The notes: generated from the sequence alone by a model not told the origin. Counted from the first letter of the stretch, positions 27,366 to 36,700 are shown. The stretch: 64,000 bases of DNA from Cryobacterium arcticum (GCF_001679725.1 NZ_CP016282.1:1922001-1986000); one strand, 5' to 3'. Program-made: numbers and translations.

Positions 27366-28880
27366 CTACAGCACGTCGTCGTCGACCCAGCCGAAGGTCT
27401 TGGTGACGGCCTTCTTCCAGTTGCGCAGCTGGCGGGCACTCTCCTCCTCGCTCATCTGCGGGGTCCAGCGGCTGTCCTCCTGCCAGTTCGAGCGCAGTTC
27501 GTCCAGGGTGCTCCAGAACCCCGTCGCCAGGCCCGCCGCGTAGGCGGCACCGAGGGCCGTGGTCTCGGCGACCACCGGCCGGATCACCGGCACGCCGATG
27601 ATGTCGGCCTGGAACTGCATCAGCAGGTTGTTCTTGATCATGCCGCCGTCCACCTTGAGCTCGGTCAGCGGAACCCCGGAGTCGGCGTTGACCGCGTCGA
27701 GGACCTCGCGGGTCTGGAAGGCGGTGGCCTCCAGCGCCGCGCGGGCGATGTGGCCCTTGTTCACGAACCGGGTCAGGCCCACGAGCGCGCCACGGGCATC
27801 CGACCGCCAGTACGGCGCGAACAGGCCGCTGAACGCCGGCACGAAGTACGCGCCGCCGTTGTCGTCCACGGACGCCGCGAGGGTCTCGATCTCCTCCGAG
27901 GAGCCGATCATGCCGAGGTTGTCACGCAGCCACTGCACGAGCGCGCCGGTGACGGCGATGGAGCCCTCGAGCGCGTAGTGCGGTTCGGCGTCGCCGAGCT
28001 TGTAGCCGAGCGTGGTGAGCAGGCCGTTCTTGGAGTGGATGATCTCGGTGCCGGTGTTGAAGATCAGGAAGTTACCGGTGCCGTAGGTGTTCTTGGCCTC
28101 GCCCTGGTCGAACGCGGCCTGGCCGAAGGTGGCGGCCTGCTGGTCGCCGAGGATGCCGGCGATGGGCACCTCGCGCAGCAGGCTGTGCTCGTTGACGGTG
28201 CCGTAGACCTCACTGGAGGAGCGGATCTCGGGCATCATCGAGCGCGGAACCCCGAAGATGCCGAGGATCTCGTCATCCCACTGCAGAGTCTCCAGGTCCA
28301 TGAACAGCGTGCGGCTGGCGTTGGTGACGTCCGTGGCGTGCACGCCGCCCTCGAGCCCACCGGTGAGGTTCCAGAGCACCCAGGAATCGGTGGTGCCGAA
28401 CATCAGGTCGCCGGCCTCGGCCTTCTCGCGGGCTCCCTCGACGTTCTCCAGGATCCAGACGATCTTGGTGCCGGAGAAGTAGGTCGCCAGCGGCAGGCCT
28501 ACTTTCTGCTTGAACCGCTCAACGCCGCCGTCAGCCGCGAACCGGTCGACGATGGGCTGGGTGCGGGTGTCCTGCCAGACGATGGCGTTGTAGACGGGCT
28601 TTCCCGTGGTCCGGTCCCAGACCACCGCGGTCTCGCGTTGGTTGGTGATTCCGACCGCGGCGATGTCGTGGCGGGTGAGGTTGGCCTTGGACAGCGCCTG
28701 GCCGATGACCTCGCGGGTGTTGTCCCAGATCTCCATCGGGTCGTGCTCGACCCAGCCGGCGCGGGGGAAGATCTGCTCGTGTTCGAGCTGACCGGTGGAG
28801 ACGATGGAGCCCGCGTGGTCGAAGATGATGGCGCGTGAACTTGTGGTGCCTTGATCGATGGCGAGTACATACTGAGCCAT
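27366..28880 (-). CDS. glpK: Glycerol kinase
   Basis: ATP-dependent kinase giving glycerol 3-phosphate, 504 residues, full length. The FGGY-family start [15 protein letters not shown] contains the phosphate-binding DxGTTS motif. [14 protein letters not shown] and [20 protein letters not shown] are family markers, and [19 protein letters not shown] holds the ATP-binding C-terminal signature. The ATG has a strong AGGAGG site. It follows glpF on the same strand, with a hairpin in the 147-base gap, so both may form one operon with graded expression. Confidence 0.96.
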   Translation of the reverse strand: MAQYVLAIDQGTTSSRAIIFDHAGSIVSTGQLEHEQIFPRAGWVEHDPMEIWDNTREVIGQALSKANLTRHDIAAVGITNQRETAVVWDRTTGKPVYNAIVWQDTRTQPIVDRFAADGGVERFKQKVGLPLATYFSGTKIVWILENVEGAREKAEAGDLMFGTTDSWVLWNLTGGLEGGVHATDVTNASRTLFMDLETLQWDDEILGIFGVPRSMMPEIRSSSEVYGTVNEHSLLREVPIAGILGDQQAATFGQAAFDQGEAKNTYGTGNFLIFNTGTEIIHSKNGLLTTLGYKLGDAEPHYALEGSIAVTGALVQWLRDNLGMIGSSEEIETLAASVDDNGGAYFVPAFSGLFAPYWRSDARGALVGLTRFVNKGHIARAALEATAFQTREVLDAVNADSGVPLTELKVDGGMIKNNLLMQFQADIIGVPVIRPVVAETTALGAAYAAGLATGFWSTLDELRSNWQEDSRWTPQMSEEESARQLRNWKKAVTKTFGWVDDDVL

Positions 28881-28989
28881 GGTGTACCTCCTTGTACGTT
28901 GTGTGATGGCTTGGACAGAACTATAAATCCGTCTGCTGAATGAGTGTGCTGAATCCGGGTGGGCGGCGGGGGAGCCGGTCCGGGCGCGC

Positions 28990-29025
28990 GAAGCAGGCCG
29001 GCTCCCGGGGGAGCCGGCCTGCTTC
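28990..29025 (-). terminator. 17-bp hairpin between glpF and glpK
   Basis: Arms 28990-29006 and 29009-29025 are perfectly complementary with a 2-base loop, directly after the glpF stop. There is no U-run. It could end part of the glpF transcripts or protect their 3' ends. Confidence 0.7.
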
Positions 29026-29027
29026 GG

Positions 29028-29792
29028 TCACGCCATGATCGGCAGCCAGATCAACGAGGCCCAGCCGGCGAGGAGTCCGCCGATCACGGGACCGACGACC
29101 GGAACCCAGGAGTAGGCCCAGTCCGACGAGCCCTTCCCGCGGATCGGCAGGAGGAAGTGCGCGATGCGGGGACTGAGGTCACGGGCCGGGTTGATGGCGT
29201 ACCCGGTCGGGCCACCGAGCGAGGTGCCGATCACCACAACGAGGATCGCCACGGGCAGGGCGCCCAGGGCGCCGAGGCCGCCGCTGACCCCCTGACGACC
29301 GCCGCCGAACGCGATGACCACGAACACCAGCACGAAGGTACCGATGATCTCGGTGACCAGGTTCCAGCCGTACGAGCGGATGGCCGGGCCGGTCGAGAAG
29401 GTGCCGAGCTTGTTGGCGGGCTCGGGTTCTTCGTCGTAGTGCTGCTTGTAGGCCAGCCAGACGACCACGGCGCCGAGGAAGGCTCCGAGGAATTCACCAG
29501 CCAGATAGACGAGGACCGACAGGAAATTCACCGGTACGCCGAGTCCGAATTCGGTGGCGCCCGATGCGACGAGGCCGAGGGTGACGGCCGGGTTGAGGTG
29601 GGCACCCGAGTTGTAGGCGACTGTGACACCGGCGAAGACCGCGAAACCCCAGCCGAAGGTCACCATGAGGAACCCGCCGCCGAAGCCCTTGTTCTTGGTC
29701 AGGGCCACGTTGGCCACCACACCACAACCGAGGAGGACGAGCATTCCAGTGCCCAGCACCTCCGACAAAAATACAAGACCGATATTGTCCAC
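29028..29792 (-). CDS. glpF: Glycerol uptake facilitator (aquaporin family)
   Basis: A membrane channel of 254 residues with six helices. The two NPA pore motifs are GAHLNPAVTLG (about 64-74) and GYAINPARDLSPR (about 203-215). The Asp after the second NPA motif (NPARD) is typical of aquaglyceroporins that pass glycerol. GTG 29792 is preceded by GAAAGG. It diverges from the dhaKLM operon, and the 234-base gap between (29793-30026) must hold promoters for both; I see no clear operator in it. Confidence 0.93.
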   Translation of the reverse strand: MDNIGLVFLSEVLGTGMLVLLGCGVVANVALTKNKGFGGGFLMVTFGWGFAVFAGVTVAYNSGAHLNPAVTLGLVASGATEFGLGVPVNFLSVLVYLAGEFLGAFLGAVVVWLAYKQHYDEEPEPANKLGTFSTGPAIRSYGWNLVTEIIGTFVLVFVVIAFGGGRQGVSGGLGALGALPVAILVVVIGTSLGGPTGYAINPARDLSPRIAHFLLPIRGKGSSDWAYSWVPVVGPVIGGLLAGWASLIWLPIMA

Positions 29793-30026
29793 GATGACCT
29801 TTCTCGTAAGGAGCGAGATGCCGGACGAACCGGAGCAATCCCTTCGCGCTGAGCGATTTTGCAGCTACCATAGCGCGGCCGGAGCCGGAGCGAAATGGAC
29901 CGGATTGACGGGATCACCTGCCTCTTACCGAGAACAGCCACAGCGCGTAAGTTGTGCAGGGAGCACGGCTGCGTGCCCGGCACGATAGATCCGTGCCGCT
30001 CGATTCCGACGAATGAAGGAATGGTC

Positions 30027-31028
30027 ATGAAAAAACTTGTCAACGACCCGAAGAACGTTGTCGTCGAGGCCGTCGCCGGCTTCGGTGCGGCGCACGGCGA
30101 TATCGTGCGGGTGTCCCTTGATCCGGTGTTCATCGTTCGGACCGACGCTCCGGTCGCCGGCAAGGTGGGGATCGTCAGCGGGGGCGGCAGCGGGCACGAG
30201 CCGCTGCACGGCGGTTTCGTCGGCTTCGGAATGCTGGACGCCGCGGTCCCCGGGGCCGTGTTCACCTCGCCGACACCCGACCCGATCCTGGCGGCCACCA
30301 AGGCCGTCGACGGGGGAGCCGGGGTGCTCCACATCGTGAAGAACTACACCGGTGACGTGCTCAACTTCGAGACGGCTGCAGACCTCGCCGCGGCGGATGA
30401 GATCGAGGTGCGTTCGGTGATCGTCAACGACGACGTCGCCGTGAAGGACTCGCTGTACACCGCCGGGCGCCGGGGGGTCGCCGGCACGGTCCTGGTCGAG
30501 AAGATCGCCGGAGCTGCCGCCGAGCGGGGCGACGATCTGTCCGCGGTGGCGACCGTGGCCGAGAAGGTCATCGGGCAGGTGCGCTCGATGGGAGTCGCCC
30601 TGACCCCCTGCGTGGTGCCGCACGCCGGCGAGCCGAGCTTCACCCTGGCCGACGACGAGATCGAGATCGGCATCGGCATCCACGGTGAGCCCGGCCGGGA
30701 ACGCATCAAACTGGAACCGGCCGACGCCATCGTGGACCGGATTCTCGGCCCGATCCTGGACGACATCCCCTTCGTATCGGGCGACCGGGTCCTGTTGTTC
30801 GTGAACGGAATGGGCGGGACGCCTCAGGTTGAGCTGTACATTGTATTCCGACGGGCCGCCGAAGTTCTCGCCGAACGAGGCATCGAGGTGACACGCACGC
30901 TCGTCGGCAATTTCACAACATCACTGGAGATGCAGGGCATGTCGATCACGGTTCTCAAACTCGATGACGAGTTGACCGCCCTGTGGGACGCTCCGGTGCA
31001 CACAGCCGCACTGCGGTGGGGAAAGTAG
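30027..31028 (+). CDS. dhaK: PTS-dependent dihydroxyacetone kinase, DhaK subunit
   Basis: Substrate-binding subunit, 333 residues, that holds dihydroxyacetone covalently on a histidine. The phosphate-side motif [15 protein letters not shown] is at about 50-64, and the hemiaminal-forming His is in [12 protein letters not shown] (about 212-223). ATG 30027 is preferred because AAGGA lies 6 bases upstream and would touch the ATG at 30021. dhaL and dhaM follow closely, and glpF/glpK lie divergently upstream, so glycerol and dihydroxyacetone use are neighbours. Confidence 0.95.
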   Translation: MKKLVNDPKNVVVEAVAGFGAAHGDIVRVSLDPVFIVRTDAPVAGKVGIVSGGGSGHEPLHGGFVGFGMLDAAVPGAVFTSPTPDPILAATKAVDGGAGVLHIVKNYTGDVLNFETAADLAAADEIEVRSVIVNDDVAVKDSLYTAGRRGVAGTVLVEKIAGAAAERGDDLSAVATVAEKVIGQVRSMGVALTPCVVPHAGEPSFTLADDEIEIGIGIHGEPGRERIKLEPADAIVDRILGPILDDIPFVSGDRVLLFVNGMGGTPQVELYIVFRRAAEVLAERGIEVTRTLVGNFTTSLEMQGMSITVLKLDDELTALWDAPVHTAALRWGK

Positions 31029-31038
31029 GGATGACCGG

Positions 31039-31677
31039 ATGAGCGTAGACGTCGCTTGGGCAGAAGCCTGGATCAGGAACAGTGCACGGGTTCTCTCAGA
31101 GAACCGTGCCGAGTTGAACACCTTGGACCGGGAGATCGGCGACGGTGACCACGGCGAGAACATGGACAGGGGCTTCCAGGCCATGCTGTCCAAGCTCGAT
31201 GCCGCGACCGACGCCGGCACTCCGGCGGAACTGCTCAAGACCCTCGCGGCGACGCTCATCTCCACCGTGGGCGGGGCCGCCGGCCCGCTCTACGGCACGG
31301 CCTATCTCAAGGCCGCCGCGGCCGTGGCCGGCGCCGCCGCCCTGGACGGGCCCGCCGTGGTCGCTCTGCTCACGGCAGGGCGGGACGGCATCGTCCTGCG
31401 CGGCAAGGCCGAGTCCGGTGACAAGACCATGGTTGACGCGTGGACCCCGGCGGTGGACGCCGCAACGGCGGCCGAGGCCGCCGGCGAGAGCCCCGAGAGG
31501 ATCCTGGCCGCGGCGGCGGACGCGGCCGACGCCGGCGCAGCAGCCACGGTTCCCTTGATCGCCCGCAAGGGCCGAGCCAGCTATCTGGGGGAGCGCTCGA
31601 TCGGTCACCTGGACCCCGGTGCCCGGTCCACGGCGCTGATCCTGCGCTGCGCGTCCGACGCGGCCGCGCAGTCCTGA
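31039..31677 (+). CDS. dhaL: PTS-dependent dihydroxyacetone kinase, ADP-binding DhaL subunit
   Basis: An all-helical subunit of 212 residues that carries a tightly bound ADP which is rephosphorylated by DhaM. DREIGDGDHGENMDRGF (about 33-49) supplies the Mg-ADP aspartates and the conserved His. GGAAGPLYGTAYLKAA (about 79-94) and GDKTMVDAWTP (about 130-140) are family motifs. It begins 10 bases after dhaK and ends 2 bases before dhaM. Confidence 0.95.
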   Translation: MSVDVAWAEAWIRNSARVLSENRAELNTLDREIGDGDHGENMDRGFQAMLSKLDAATDAGTPAELLKTLAATLISTVGGAAGPLYGTAYLKAAAAVAGAAALDGPAVVALLTAGRDGIVLRGKAESGDKTMVDAWTPAVDAATAAEAAGESPERILAAAADAADAGAAATVPLIARKGRASYLGERSIGHLDPGARSTALILRCASDAAAQS

Positions 31678-31679
31678 CC

Positions 31680-32414
31680 ATGTCGGACTCCGTGGCGGCG
31701 GGCGCCGCTCAGCCGGCGCCTCGCGTGGGCATCGTTTTCGTCTCGCACAGCGCCGAGATCGCCTCCGGTCTAGTGACACTGGCTCGCCAGATGGCGCCTG
31801 AGGCGACGTTGGTTGCCGCCGGCGGCCGGGACGATGACGGCATCGGTACCAGCTTCGACAAGATCGTCGCAGGCCTCGCCCGGGCCGACGGCGGCGGCGG
31901 TGTCGTCGTCCTGTGTGACCTGGGGTCCGCCATCCTGACCGCCGAGACGGCGATCGAGTTCCTCGACGACGACGTGCGCTCCCACGTGCGCATCGCGGAT
32001 GCCCCGCTCGTCGAGGGTGGCGTGGCCGCAGCGGTTGCCGCTCAAATCGGCGGTGACCTCGACTCCGTGCTGCGGGCGGCCGAGTCCGCCGGCGGGTCCT
32101 CGAGCGTCGAGCCGGCGTCGCCCGTCGACGCAGAACGATCCGGGGAGAGCTCCGGGGGAGCCGTGGTGCGGACGGTGACGTTGCGCAACCGGGACGGTCT
32201 GCACGCGCGCCCCGCGGCGGACTTCGTCAAGCTGGCCAGCACCTTCGACGCCCCGGTGAGTGTCAACGGCAAGGACGCCCACAGCCTCCTCGGCATCATG
32301 TCGCTCGGTCTGACGCGGGGGATGAGCGTCGAGATCTCCGGGCCTGACGAACGCTCGCGGGCGGCCGTCGAGGCGCTGGCGGCCCTGATCGAGACCGGTT
32401 TCGGCGAGGAATGA
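31680..32414 (+). CDS. dhaM: Dihydroxyacetone kinase phosphotransferase DhaM with fused HPr domain
   Basis: A two-domain phosphocarrier of 244 residues. The N-terminal mannose-type EIIA domain (about 15-135) begins VGIVFVSHSAEIASGL, with the phosphorylated His in SHS. A Ser/Glu-rich linker leads to an HPr domain from about residue 160: NRDGLHARPAADFVKLA with the His15-type residue, and HSLLGIMSLG resembling the Ser46 region. No Enzyme I domain is present, so phosphate must come from a general PTS Enzyme I encoded elsewhere. It is the last gene of dhaKLM. Confidence 0.93.
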   Translation: MSDSVAAGAAQPAPRVGIVFVSHSAEIASGLVTLARQMAPEATLVAAGGRDDDGIGTSFDKIVAGLARADGGGGVVVLCDLGSAILTAETAIEFLDDDVRSHVRIADAPLVEGGVAAAVAAQIGGDLDSVLRAAESAGGSSSVEPASPVDAERSGESSGGAVVRTVTLRNRDGLHARPAADFVKLASTFDAPVSVNGKDAHSLLGIMSLGLTRGMSVEISGPDERSRAAVEALAALIETGFGEE

Positions 32415-32473
32415 GCGGATCCGGACGCGCTCGGGCCTAGTCCACCGGCGCTGCGGAGGCGTACGCTGGCGGC

Positions 32474-32815
32474 ATGGTCCAGAACGAGAAATCCTCGGCC
32501 AGGGCGCACCGGCTCGGCCCTCGCCAACTCTTCGACTGGGTGGAGGACCGGCTCCGGCCCGCGTTCGACTCCCCGCCGGTGGGCACCTATGACGCGGCTG
32601 AGACGACCGGGTTGTCCAGCTGTCCGGTCTGCGGCCGACCGATGACCGAACACACCATCGAACACTCCGCCCACGACACCGTGCTGAACTGCCCGGTCCC
32701 GCACCCCGGGGCCTGGGACCGCGACGCCTTCGAACCGGTCAACGAGTTCGGCATGGTCATCCGCGAGCGCCCGGACGAGGAGCGGACATCCGGGGCCGGG
32801 GGAGAATCGCCGTGA
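32474..32815 (+). CDS. Small Cys-containing protein of unknown function
   Basis: A 113-residue hydrophilic protein that I do not recognise. SCPVCGRPM at about 49-57 and a later Cys near 73 with several His (TEHTIEHSAHD) could form a zinc site. No signal peptide or membrane helix is seen. A TACGCT box ends 6 bases before the ATG, so the mRNA may be leaderless. The stop overlaps the RidA GTG, so the two are coupled. Confidence 0.7.
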   Translation: MVQNEKSSARAHRLGPRQLFDWVEDRLRPAFDSPPVGTYDAAETTGLSSCPVCGRPMTEHTIEHSAHDTVLNCPVPHPGAWDRDAFEPVNEFGMVIRERPDEERTSGAGGESP

Positions 32816-33204
32816 CCGCCGAGCCCCGACCGGTCGACCCGGCCGGGATGCCGACCAGCCCAGCGTTCGCGCAGGGCATGATCGCTCCTGCCGGGCCGAT
32901 GCTGTTCGTCGGCGGGCAGAATGGCATCGACGGCTCCGGTGCCCTGCTGGACGGTATGGGACCGCAGAGTGAACAGGCCCTCCGTAACGTGCTGACCGTG
33001 CTCGACGCGGCCGGCTCCGGGCCGGAGTACGTCGTCAAGCTCACGATCTACCTCGCCGCCGGCGTGGACCCGACAGCCGCCTACGCCGCCACGCGCACGG
33101 TCTGGGGCGACCGGCGCACGGCCGTCACGGTGCTGTCCATGACACCGGCACGGCCGGGAGCCCTCGTGGAGATCGACGCTGTGGCGACGGTTCCCGAGCG
33201 CTGA
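32812..33204 (+). CDS. RidA (YjgF/UK114) family protein
   Basis: A 130-residue protein of the Rid family. The archetype RidA hydrolyses reactive enamine/imine intermediates from PLP enzymes, but several subfamilies differ. Typical features are a VGGQNGIDGSG loop near residue 30, SEQALRNVLTVLDAAGSG, and a C-terminal ALVEIDAVATVPE strand. The catalytic Arg of archetypal RidA (in a xxRxxV segment near 105) is not clearly placed here; RPGALVEI is the nearest match. GTG 32812 overlaps the previous stop (GTGA) and has a GGGGGAGA site. Confidence 0.85.
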   Translation: MTAEPRPVDPAGMPTSPAFAQGMIAPAGPMLFVGGQNGIDGSGALLDGMGPQSEQALRNVLTVLDAAGSGPEYVVKLTIYLAAGVDPTAAYAATRTVWGDRRTAVTVLSMTPARPGALVEIDAVATVPER

Positions 33205-33757
33205 CGCCTCGCGGTCACCCCACTACGCCCACCCGCCGCTCGAGGAGGGGCCAGAATCGTCTTGTTGACATAATGTGCATTATCGGTCATATCTATCGGG
33301 CGAGAGAAGTGGGGTTCTGGGCCGGCTGGTTGAGATGGTGATTCTCACGTTTCGGTCCGGGCCCAACGTTCCCGGCAGGGACTGTGGGGCGAATCGCCGG
33401 CATCAGCGCGAAGCTGTCCAGGCGGATGCGGGTGCGCCGGGTTCGTGCCGAGACGATGTGTCGCGAAGTGTTCGTCAGATTCGGTTCTCTGGCCGCATTC
33501 ACTGGTCATGAGAAGGACCGTATTTATTATCGTGCAGAAAATAAAGGCTGTGTCCGACGTCGGGTGTGTCCGCGCCGCGGTGGCCCCGGGGCCGCCTCGA
33601 GCCCTGTGCGGTTACCGACTGCCGCGCTGACCGGGGATAGCCGGTCCGCCGTCTTCGGATTAGGTTGACGGCAACCGCCCAACACTCCCCTGTCTGAGTC
33701 TGAACTCGACCCCAGAACTCGACTCCAGAACCGCCCGCTCATCTCCGAAGGAGCCTC
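33205..33757. other. 553-bp stretch without a convincing gene
   Basis: GC is lower than the surroundings in places, for example 33515-33550. Open frames on either strand (such as 33384-33668) have no ribosome site and no recognisable motif. The clearest element is a promoter-like array at 33265-33294, listed separately. An imperfect hairpin lies near 33328-33350. It may be a decayed gene or a long untranslated leader of the HdeD gene. Confidence 0.5.
33265..33294 (+). promoter_or_regulatory. TTGACA promoter with palindromic operator in the spacer
   Basis: TTGACA (33265-33270) is followed 18 bases later by ATATCT (33289-33294). The spacer contains the inverted repeat ATAATG-TG-CATTAT (33270-33283). 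This is the layout of a repressor-controlled promoter, but no coding sequence follows closely. Confidence 0.45.
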
Positions 33758-34351
33758 ATGTCCAACAGCACCGGAACCGGCACAGCGGTCTTCGCCCTCG
33801 CCATCGATCCCAGGCACCTGAGCGCCCGGGAGATCACCGGCATCCGGGTGGCCTTCGCCGCCAGCGCGGTGCTCGCCATCGCCATCGGCACCGTCCTGCT
33901 CGTCTGGACCGAGGCGACCCTGACCGTGATCGCCGTTCTCTTCGGGCTCTACTTCGTGATCAGCGGGGTCGTGCGCATCGTGCGCGGTGTGGCAGCCACC
34001 GGGGCCGGCACCGGAGGGCGGGTGCTCAACATCGTGTTCGGCGTGCTGGTGCTGATCCTGGGTATCCTGGCGCTCCGCAACCCGGAGGGCTCCCTGGCAG
34101 TGCTCGGCCTGCTGGTGGGCATCGTCTGGATCGTGGAAGGCGTCGCCGCCCTCGTCGAGTTCACCACGGACACCAGCCGGTGGCCGGGGATCGTCCTTGG
34201 CCTCGTCGGCATCCTCGCCGGGATCATCGTGCTGTTCGCCCCGGTCGAGACCATCGGCGTGCTGGTGACCATCGGCGGGGTCATGCTCATCCTCTCCGGG
34301 CTCATCCAGTTGGTGCGCGCCTTCACCTTCGGTCGAGGCGCGTTGGCCTGA
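33758..34351 (+). CDS. HdeD family membrane protein (DUF308)
   Basis: A 197-residue inner-membrane protein made of six predicted helices arranged as repeated pairs. Segments such as LIVGIVWIVEGVAALVEF and GILAGIIVLFAPVETIGVLV are typical of DUF308 repeats. The namesake HdeD is linked to acid resistance in enterobacteria; the role in actinobacteria is not established. The ATG has GAAGGAG upstream. It ends at a hairpin shared with the convergent SDR gene. Confidence 0.85.
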   Translation: MSNSTGTGTAVFALAIDPRHLSAREITGIRVAFAASAVLAIAIGTVLLVWTEATLTVIAVLFGLYFVISGVVRIVRGVAATGAGTGGRVLNIVFGVLVLILGILALRNPEGSLAVLGLLVGIVWIVEGVAALVEFTTDTSRWPGIVLGLVGILAGIIVLFAPVETIGVLVTIGGVMLILSGLIQLVRAFTFGRGALA

Positions 34352-34353
34352 GT

Positions 34354-34376
34354 AGGGCCCCGCAGCGCGGGGCCCT
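34354..34376. terminator. Convergent hairpin after the HdeD gene
   Basis: AGGGCCCCGC (34354-34363), loop AGC, and the perfect complement (34367-34376). It is placed between convergent genes. Confidence 0.75.
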
Positions 34377-34389
34377 CAGCTCGAGCCGC

Positions 34390-35163
34390 TCAGCTGGTGA
34401 AGTCGGAGGTGTCCCCCACGTACCGCGTGTTGCCGGCCGGAACCGGCTCGACGGCGGCCGACACGATCTCCGCGGCGAATTCGCTCACGTTGTAGAGCTT
34501 CCCGGCGGATTCCTGGCGGGCGCTGATCGCGCCGGGGTTGGCGCGCTCGAGCAGGACGGCCGTGATGGTGCCCTGGATCATGTCGCCGGACACTACGACG
34601 AAACCGATGCCGGCCTCGGCGAGTTCGGGGATGACGGCCCGGAGGGCGTCCTCGCCGGCTCGCTTGCTGCGGGCGACCGGCTCGTACACGTCCACGTTGG
34701 CCGCGGTGTCGACGAAGTGCGCCTGGTGGCTGGTGATGAAGACCACGCGGGAGCCGTCGCTGAGCAGCGGCACGGCGGCGTTGAGAAGGTTGACCTGGGC
34801 GTCCCGGTTCAGCTGCATGGCGTAGTCCTCGGCCATGCCGCTCTCCATACCGCCGGAGGCGTTCATCACGAGGATGTCGAGTCCGCCGTATTCGGCACGA
34901 ATGGTGTCGAACATCGCCGACACCGACTCGGCGTCGGTGAGGTCGGCGCCCACGGTGATGGCCGTTCCGCCGGCCTCACGGATAGCAGCGGCGAGCTTGT
35001 TGGCCCGCGCTTCCTTGTTGCGGTAGTTGATGACGACCTTGGCGCCCGCCTCGGCGAAGTAGGCGACGGTGTCGGCACCGATCCCGCGGGACGAACCCGT
35101 GACGAGGACGCGCTTTCCCGACAGGCTACCGGGCTGGAGGGGATTCATCGATGGTGTGCTCAC
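34390..35163 (-). CDS. Short-chain dehydrogenase/reductase
   Basis: A classical SDR of about 257 residues. The cofactor motif is VLVTGSSRGIGADTV near residue 16, and VMNASGGMESGM replaces the usual NNAG. FITSHQAHFV holds the Ser region. The catalytic Tyr-x-x-x-Lys is in YEPVARSKRAGED, where spacing is longer than the standard YxxxK, so the active site may be atypical. GTG 35163 is taken as start because a TAGTCT box ends 8 bases upstream; ATG 35148 is an alternative that shortens it by five residues. The substrate is unknown. Confidence 0.8.
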   Translation of the reverse strand: MSTPSMNPLQPGSLSGKRVLVTGSSRGIGADTVAYFAEAGAKVVINYRNKEARANKLAAAIREAGGTAITVGADLTDAESVSAMFDTIRAEYGGLDILVMNASGGMESGMAEDYAMQLNRDAQVNLLNAAVPLLSDGSRVVFITSHQAHFVDTAANVDVYEPVARSKRAGEDALRAVIPELAEAGIGFVVVSGDMIQGTITAVLLERANPGAISARQESAGKLYNVSEFAAEIVSAAVEPVPAGNTRYVGDTSDFTS

Positions 35164-35239
35164 GGGGATAAAGACTATCAACATGCCTCACACCCGCAGG
35201 TGCTAGCGTCGTAGATACCGACGCGCGAGGGGTGGCGAC

Positions 35240-35707
35240 ATGGTGGATTTGACCGATTACCTGTGGATTGTCTGGCTGACGTTCATTCTGGTCTGCGTCA
35301 TCATCGAGCTCCTCACCCTCGACTTCACCTTCCTCATGATCGGCGTCGGAAGCGTCGCCGGACTGGGCGCCAACCTGCTCGGCTGGGACTGGTGGGTGCA
35401 GATCCTCTTCGCCGCCGCCGTATCGGTGCTGCTGCTGTTGCTCATCCGCCCGGTCCTGCTCCGCGCGATCGCGAGGGACAGCCCCGCCGTACCGCCGAGC
35501 AACGTGGCCGCTCTGATCGGCATGGGCGGGCGCGTCGCTGCCACCGTCGGCGACCTCGGCGGACTGGTCAAGCTGGACAACGGCGAGACCTGGACCGCGC
35601 ACCTCTCCCCCGGGCACCCACCACTCACACTCGACCCCGGCGAACGTGTCCGGGTGTCGGCCATCGAAGGCTCCACAGCGCTCGTCGAACCCCTCGAAAG
35701 GATCTAA
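35240..35707 (+). CDS. NfeD family membrane protein (short form)
   Basis: 155 residues: transmembrane helices at about 7-27, 30-50 and 53-73, then a C-terminal OB-fold domain (about 90-150: ALIGMGGRVAATVGDLGGLV, then a GERVRVSAIEGSTALVEPL end). It lacks the N-terminal serine-protease domain of long NfeD proteins. NfeD proteins pair with SPFH proteins in the membrane, and here the SPFH gene starts 3 bases downstream, which supports the call. A GAGGGGTGG site precedes the ATG. Confidence 0.88.
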   Translation: MVDLTDYLWIVWLTFILVCVIIELLTLDFTFLMIGVGSVAGLGANLLGWDWWVQILFAAAVSVLLLLLIRPVLLRAIARDSPAVPPSNVAALIGMGGRVAATVGDLGGLVKLDNGETWTAHLSPGHPPLTLDPGERVRVSAIEGSTALVEPLERI

Positions 35708-35710
35708 CCC

Positions 35711-36700
35711 GTGCCCAGCCCAGACCAGATCATCGTCCAGATATTCGTTCTTCTGCTCATCGTCGTCGTCCTGGTGTTCGTGGTCGTGATCCTGGTCCGC
35801 ACCATCCGGATCATCCCGCAGGCCAGCGCCGGTGTGGTGGAACGCCTGGGCAAGTACCACAAGACCCTGATGCCGGGGCTGAACATCCTGGTGCCCTTCA
35901 TCGACCGGGTCCGACCGCTCATCGATATGCGCGAACAGGTGGTGTCCTTTCCGCCGCAGCCCGTGATCACCGAGGACAACCTCGTCGTGTCCATCGACAC
36001 GGTGGTCTACTTCCAGGTGACGGATGCCCGCGCCGCGACCTATGAGATCGCCAACTACCTGGGCGCTGTCGAGCAGCTCACCACCACCACGCTCCGCAAC
36101 GTGGTCGGTGGCCTGAACCTCGAAGAGGCCCTCACCAGCCGGGACAATATCAACGGCCAGCTGCGGATCGTGCTCGACGAGGCGACCGGCAAGTGGGGCA
36201 TCCGCGTAGGGCGGGTCGAGCTCAAGGCCATCGATCCGCCCATCTCCATCCAGGACTCGATGGAGAAGCAGATGCGCGCCGAACGAGACCGCCGAGCGCT
36301 GATCCTCACCGCCGAGGGCACCAAGCAGTCCGCGATCCTCACCGCCGAGGGTGCCCGGCAGGCCTCGATCCTGCAGGCCGAGGGGCAGGCCAAGGCCGCC
36401 GTGCTTCGCGCCCAGGGTGAGGCCGAGGCCATCACCACGGTGTTCAAGGCGATCCACGACGGTGATCCCGACCCGAAGCTTCTCGCCTACCAGTACCTGC
36501 AGACCCTGCCCAAGCTGGCCGAAGGCACCTCCAACAAGCTCTGGATCGTGCCCAGCGAACTGACCGAGGCGATGAAGGGCATCGGGCGGGCGTTCGGCCC
36601 GAACCCCGTGGCGGGGTCGCACCCCGGCGCCCCGACATCCGCTGCGCCGGGTGACGGCCAGTCGGCCGGCCAGGCGCCGGTGGCCGGACGTGAGAGCTGA
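35711..36700 (+). CDS. SPFH domain / band 7 (stomatin-like) protein
   Basis: A 329-residue membrane-scaffold protein. One N-terminal helix (about 7-30) precedes a band 7 domain: QASAGVVERLGKYHKTLMPG, then VPFIDRVRPLIDMREQVVSF. A long Ala/Glu/Gln-rich coiled-coil follows (about 190-245), with the QASILQAEGQAKAAVLRAQG repeat pattern typical of stomatins. The C-terminal tail is Pro/Gly-rich. It follows nfeD by 3 bases and overlaps the next gene by 11 bases. Members organise membrane microdomains; the exact client here is unknown. Confidence 0.92.
   Translation: MPSPDQIIVQIFVLLLIVVVLVFVVVILVRTIRIIPQASAGVVERLGKYHKTLMPGLNILVPFIDRVRPLIDMREQVVSFPPQPVITEDNLVVSIDTVVYFQVTDARAATYEIANYLGAVEQLTTTTLRNVVGGLNLEEALTSRDNINGQLRIVLDEATGKWGIRVGRVELKAIDPPISIQDSMEKQMRAERDRRALILTAEGTKQSAILTAEGARQASILQAEGQAKAAVLRAQGEAEAITTVFKAIHDGDPDPKLLAYQYLQTLPKLAEGTSNKLWIVPSELTEAMKGIGRAFGPNPVAGSHPGAPTSAAPGDGQSAGQAPVAGRES

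Noticed and set aside
29793..30026. A glycine- or glycerol-type riboswitch between glpF and dhaK
   Set aside because: I looked for conserved paired blocks and saw none that fit a known riboswitch; the space is adequately explained as a divergent promoter region.
33384..33668. A possible small gene in the 553-bp gap
   Set aside because: No ribosome site, no -10 box at the right distance, an Arg-rich composition and no recognisable motif.
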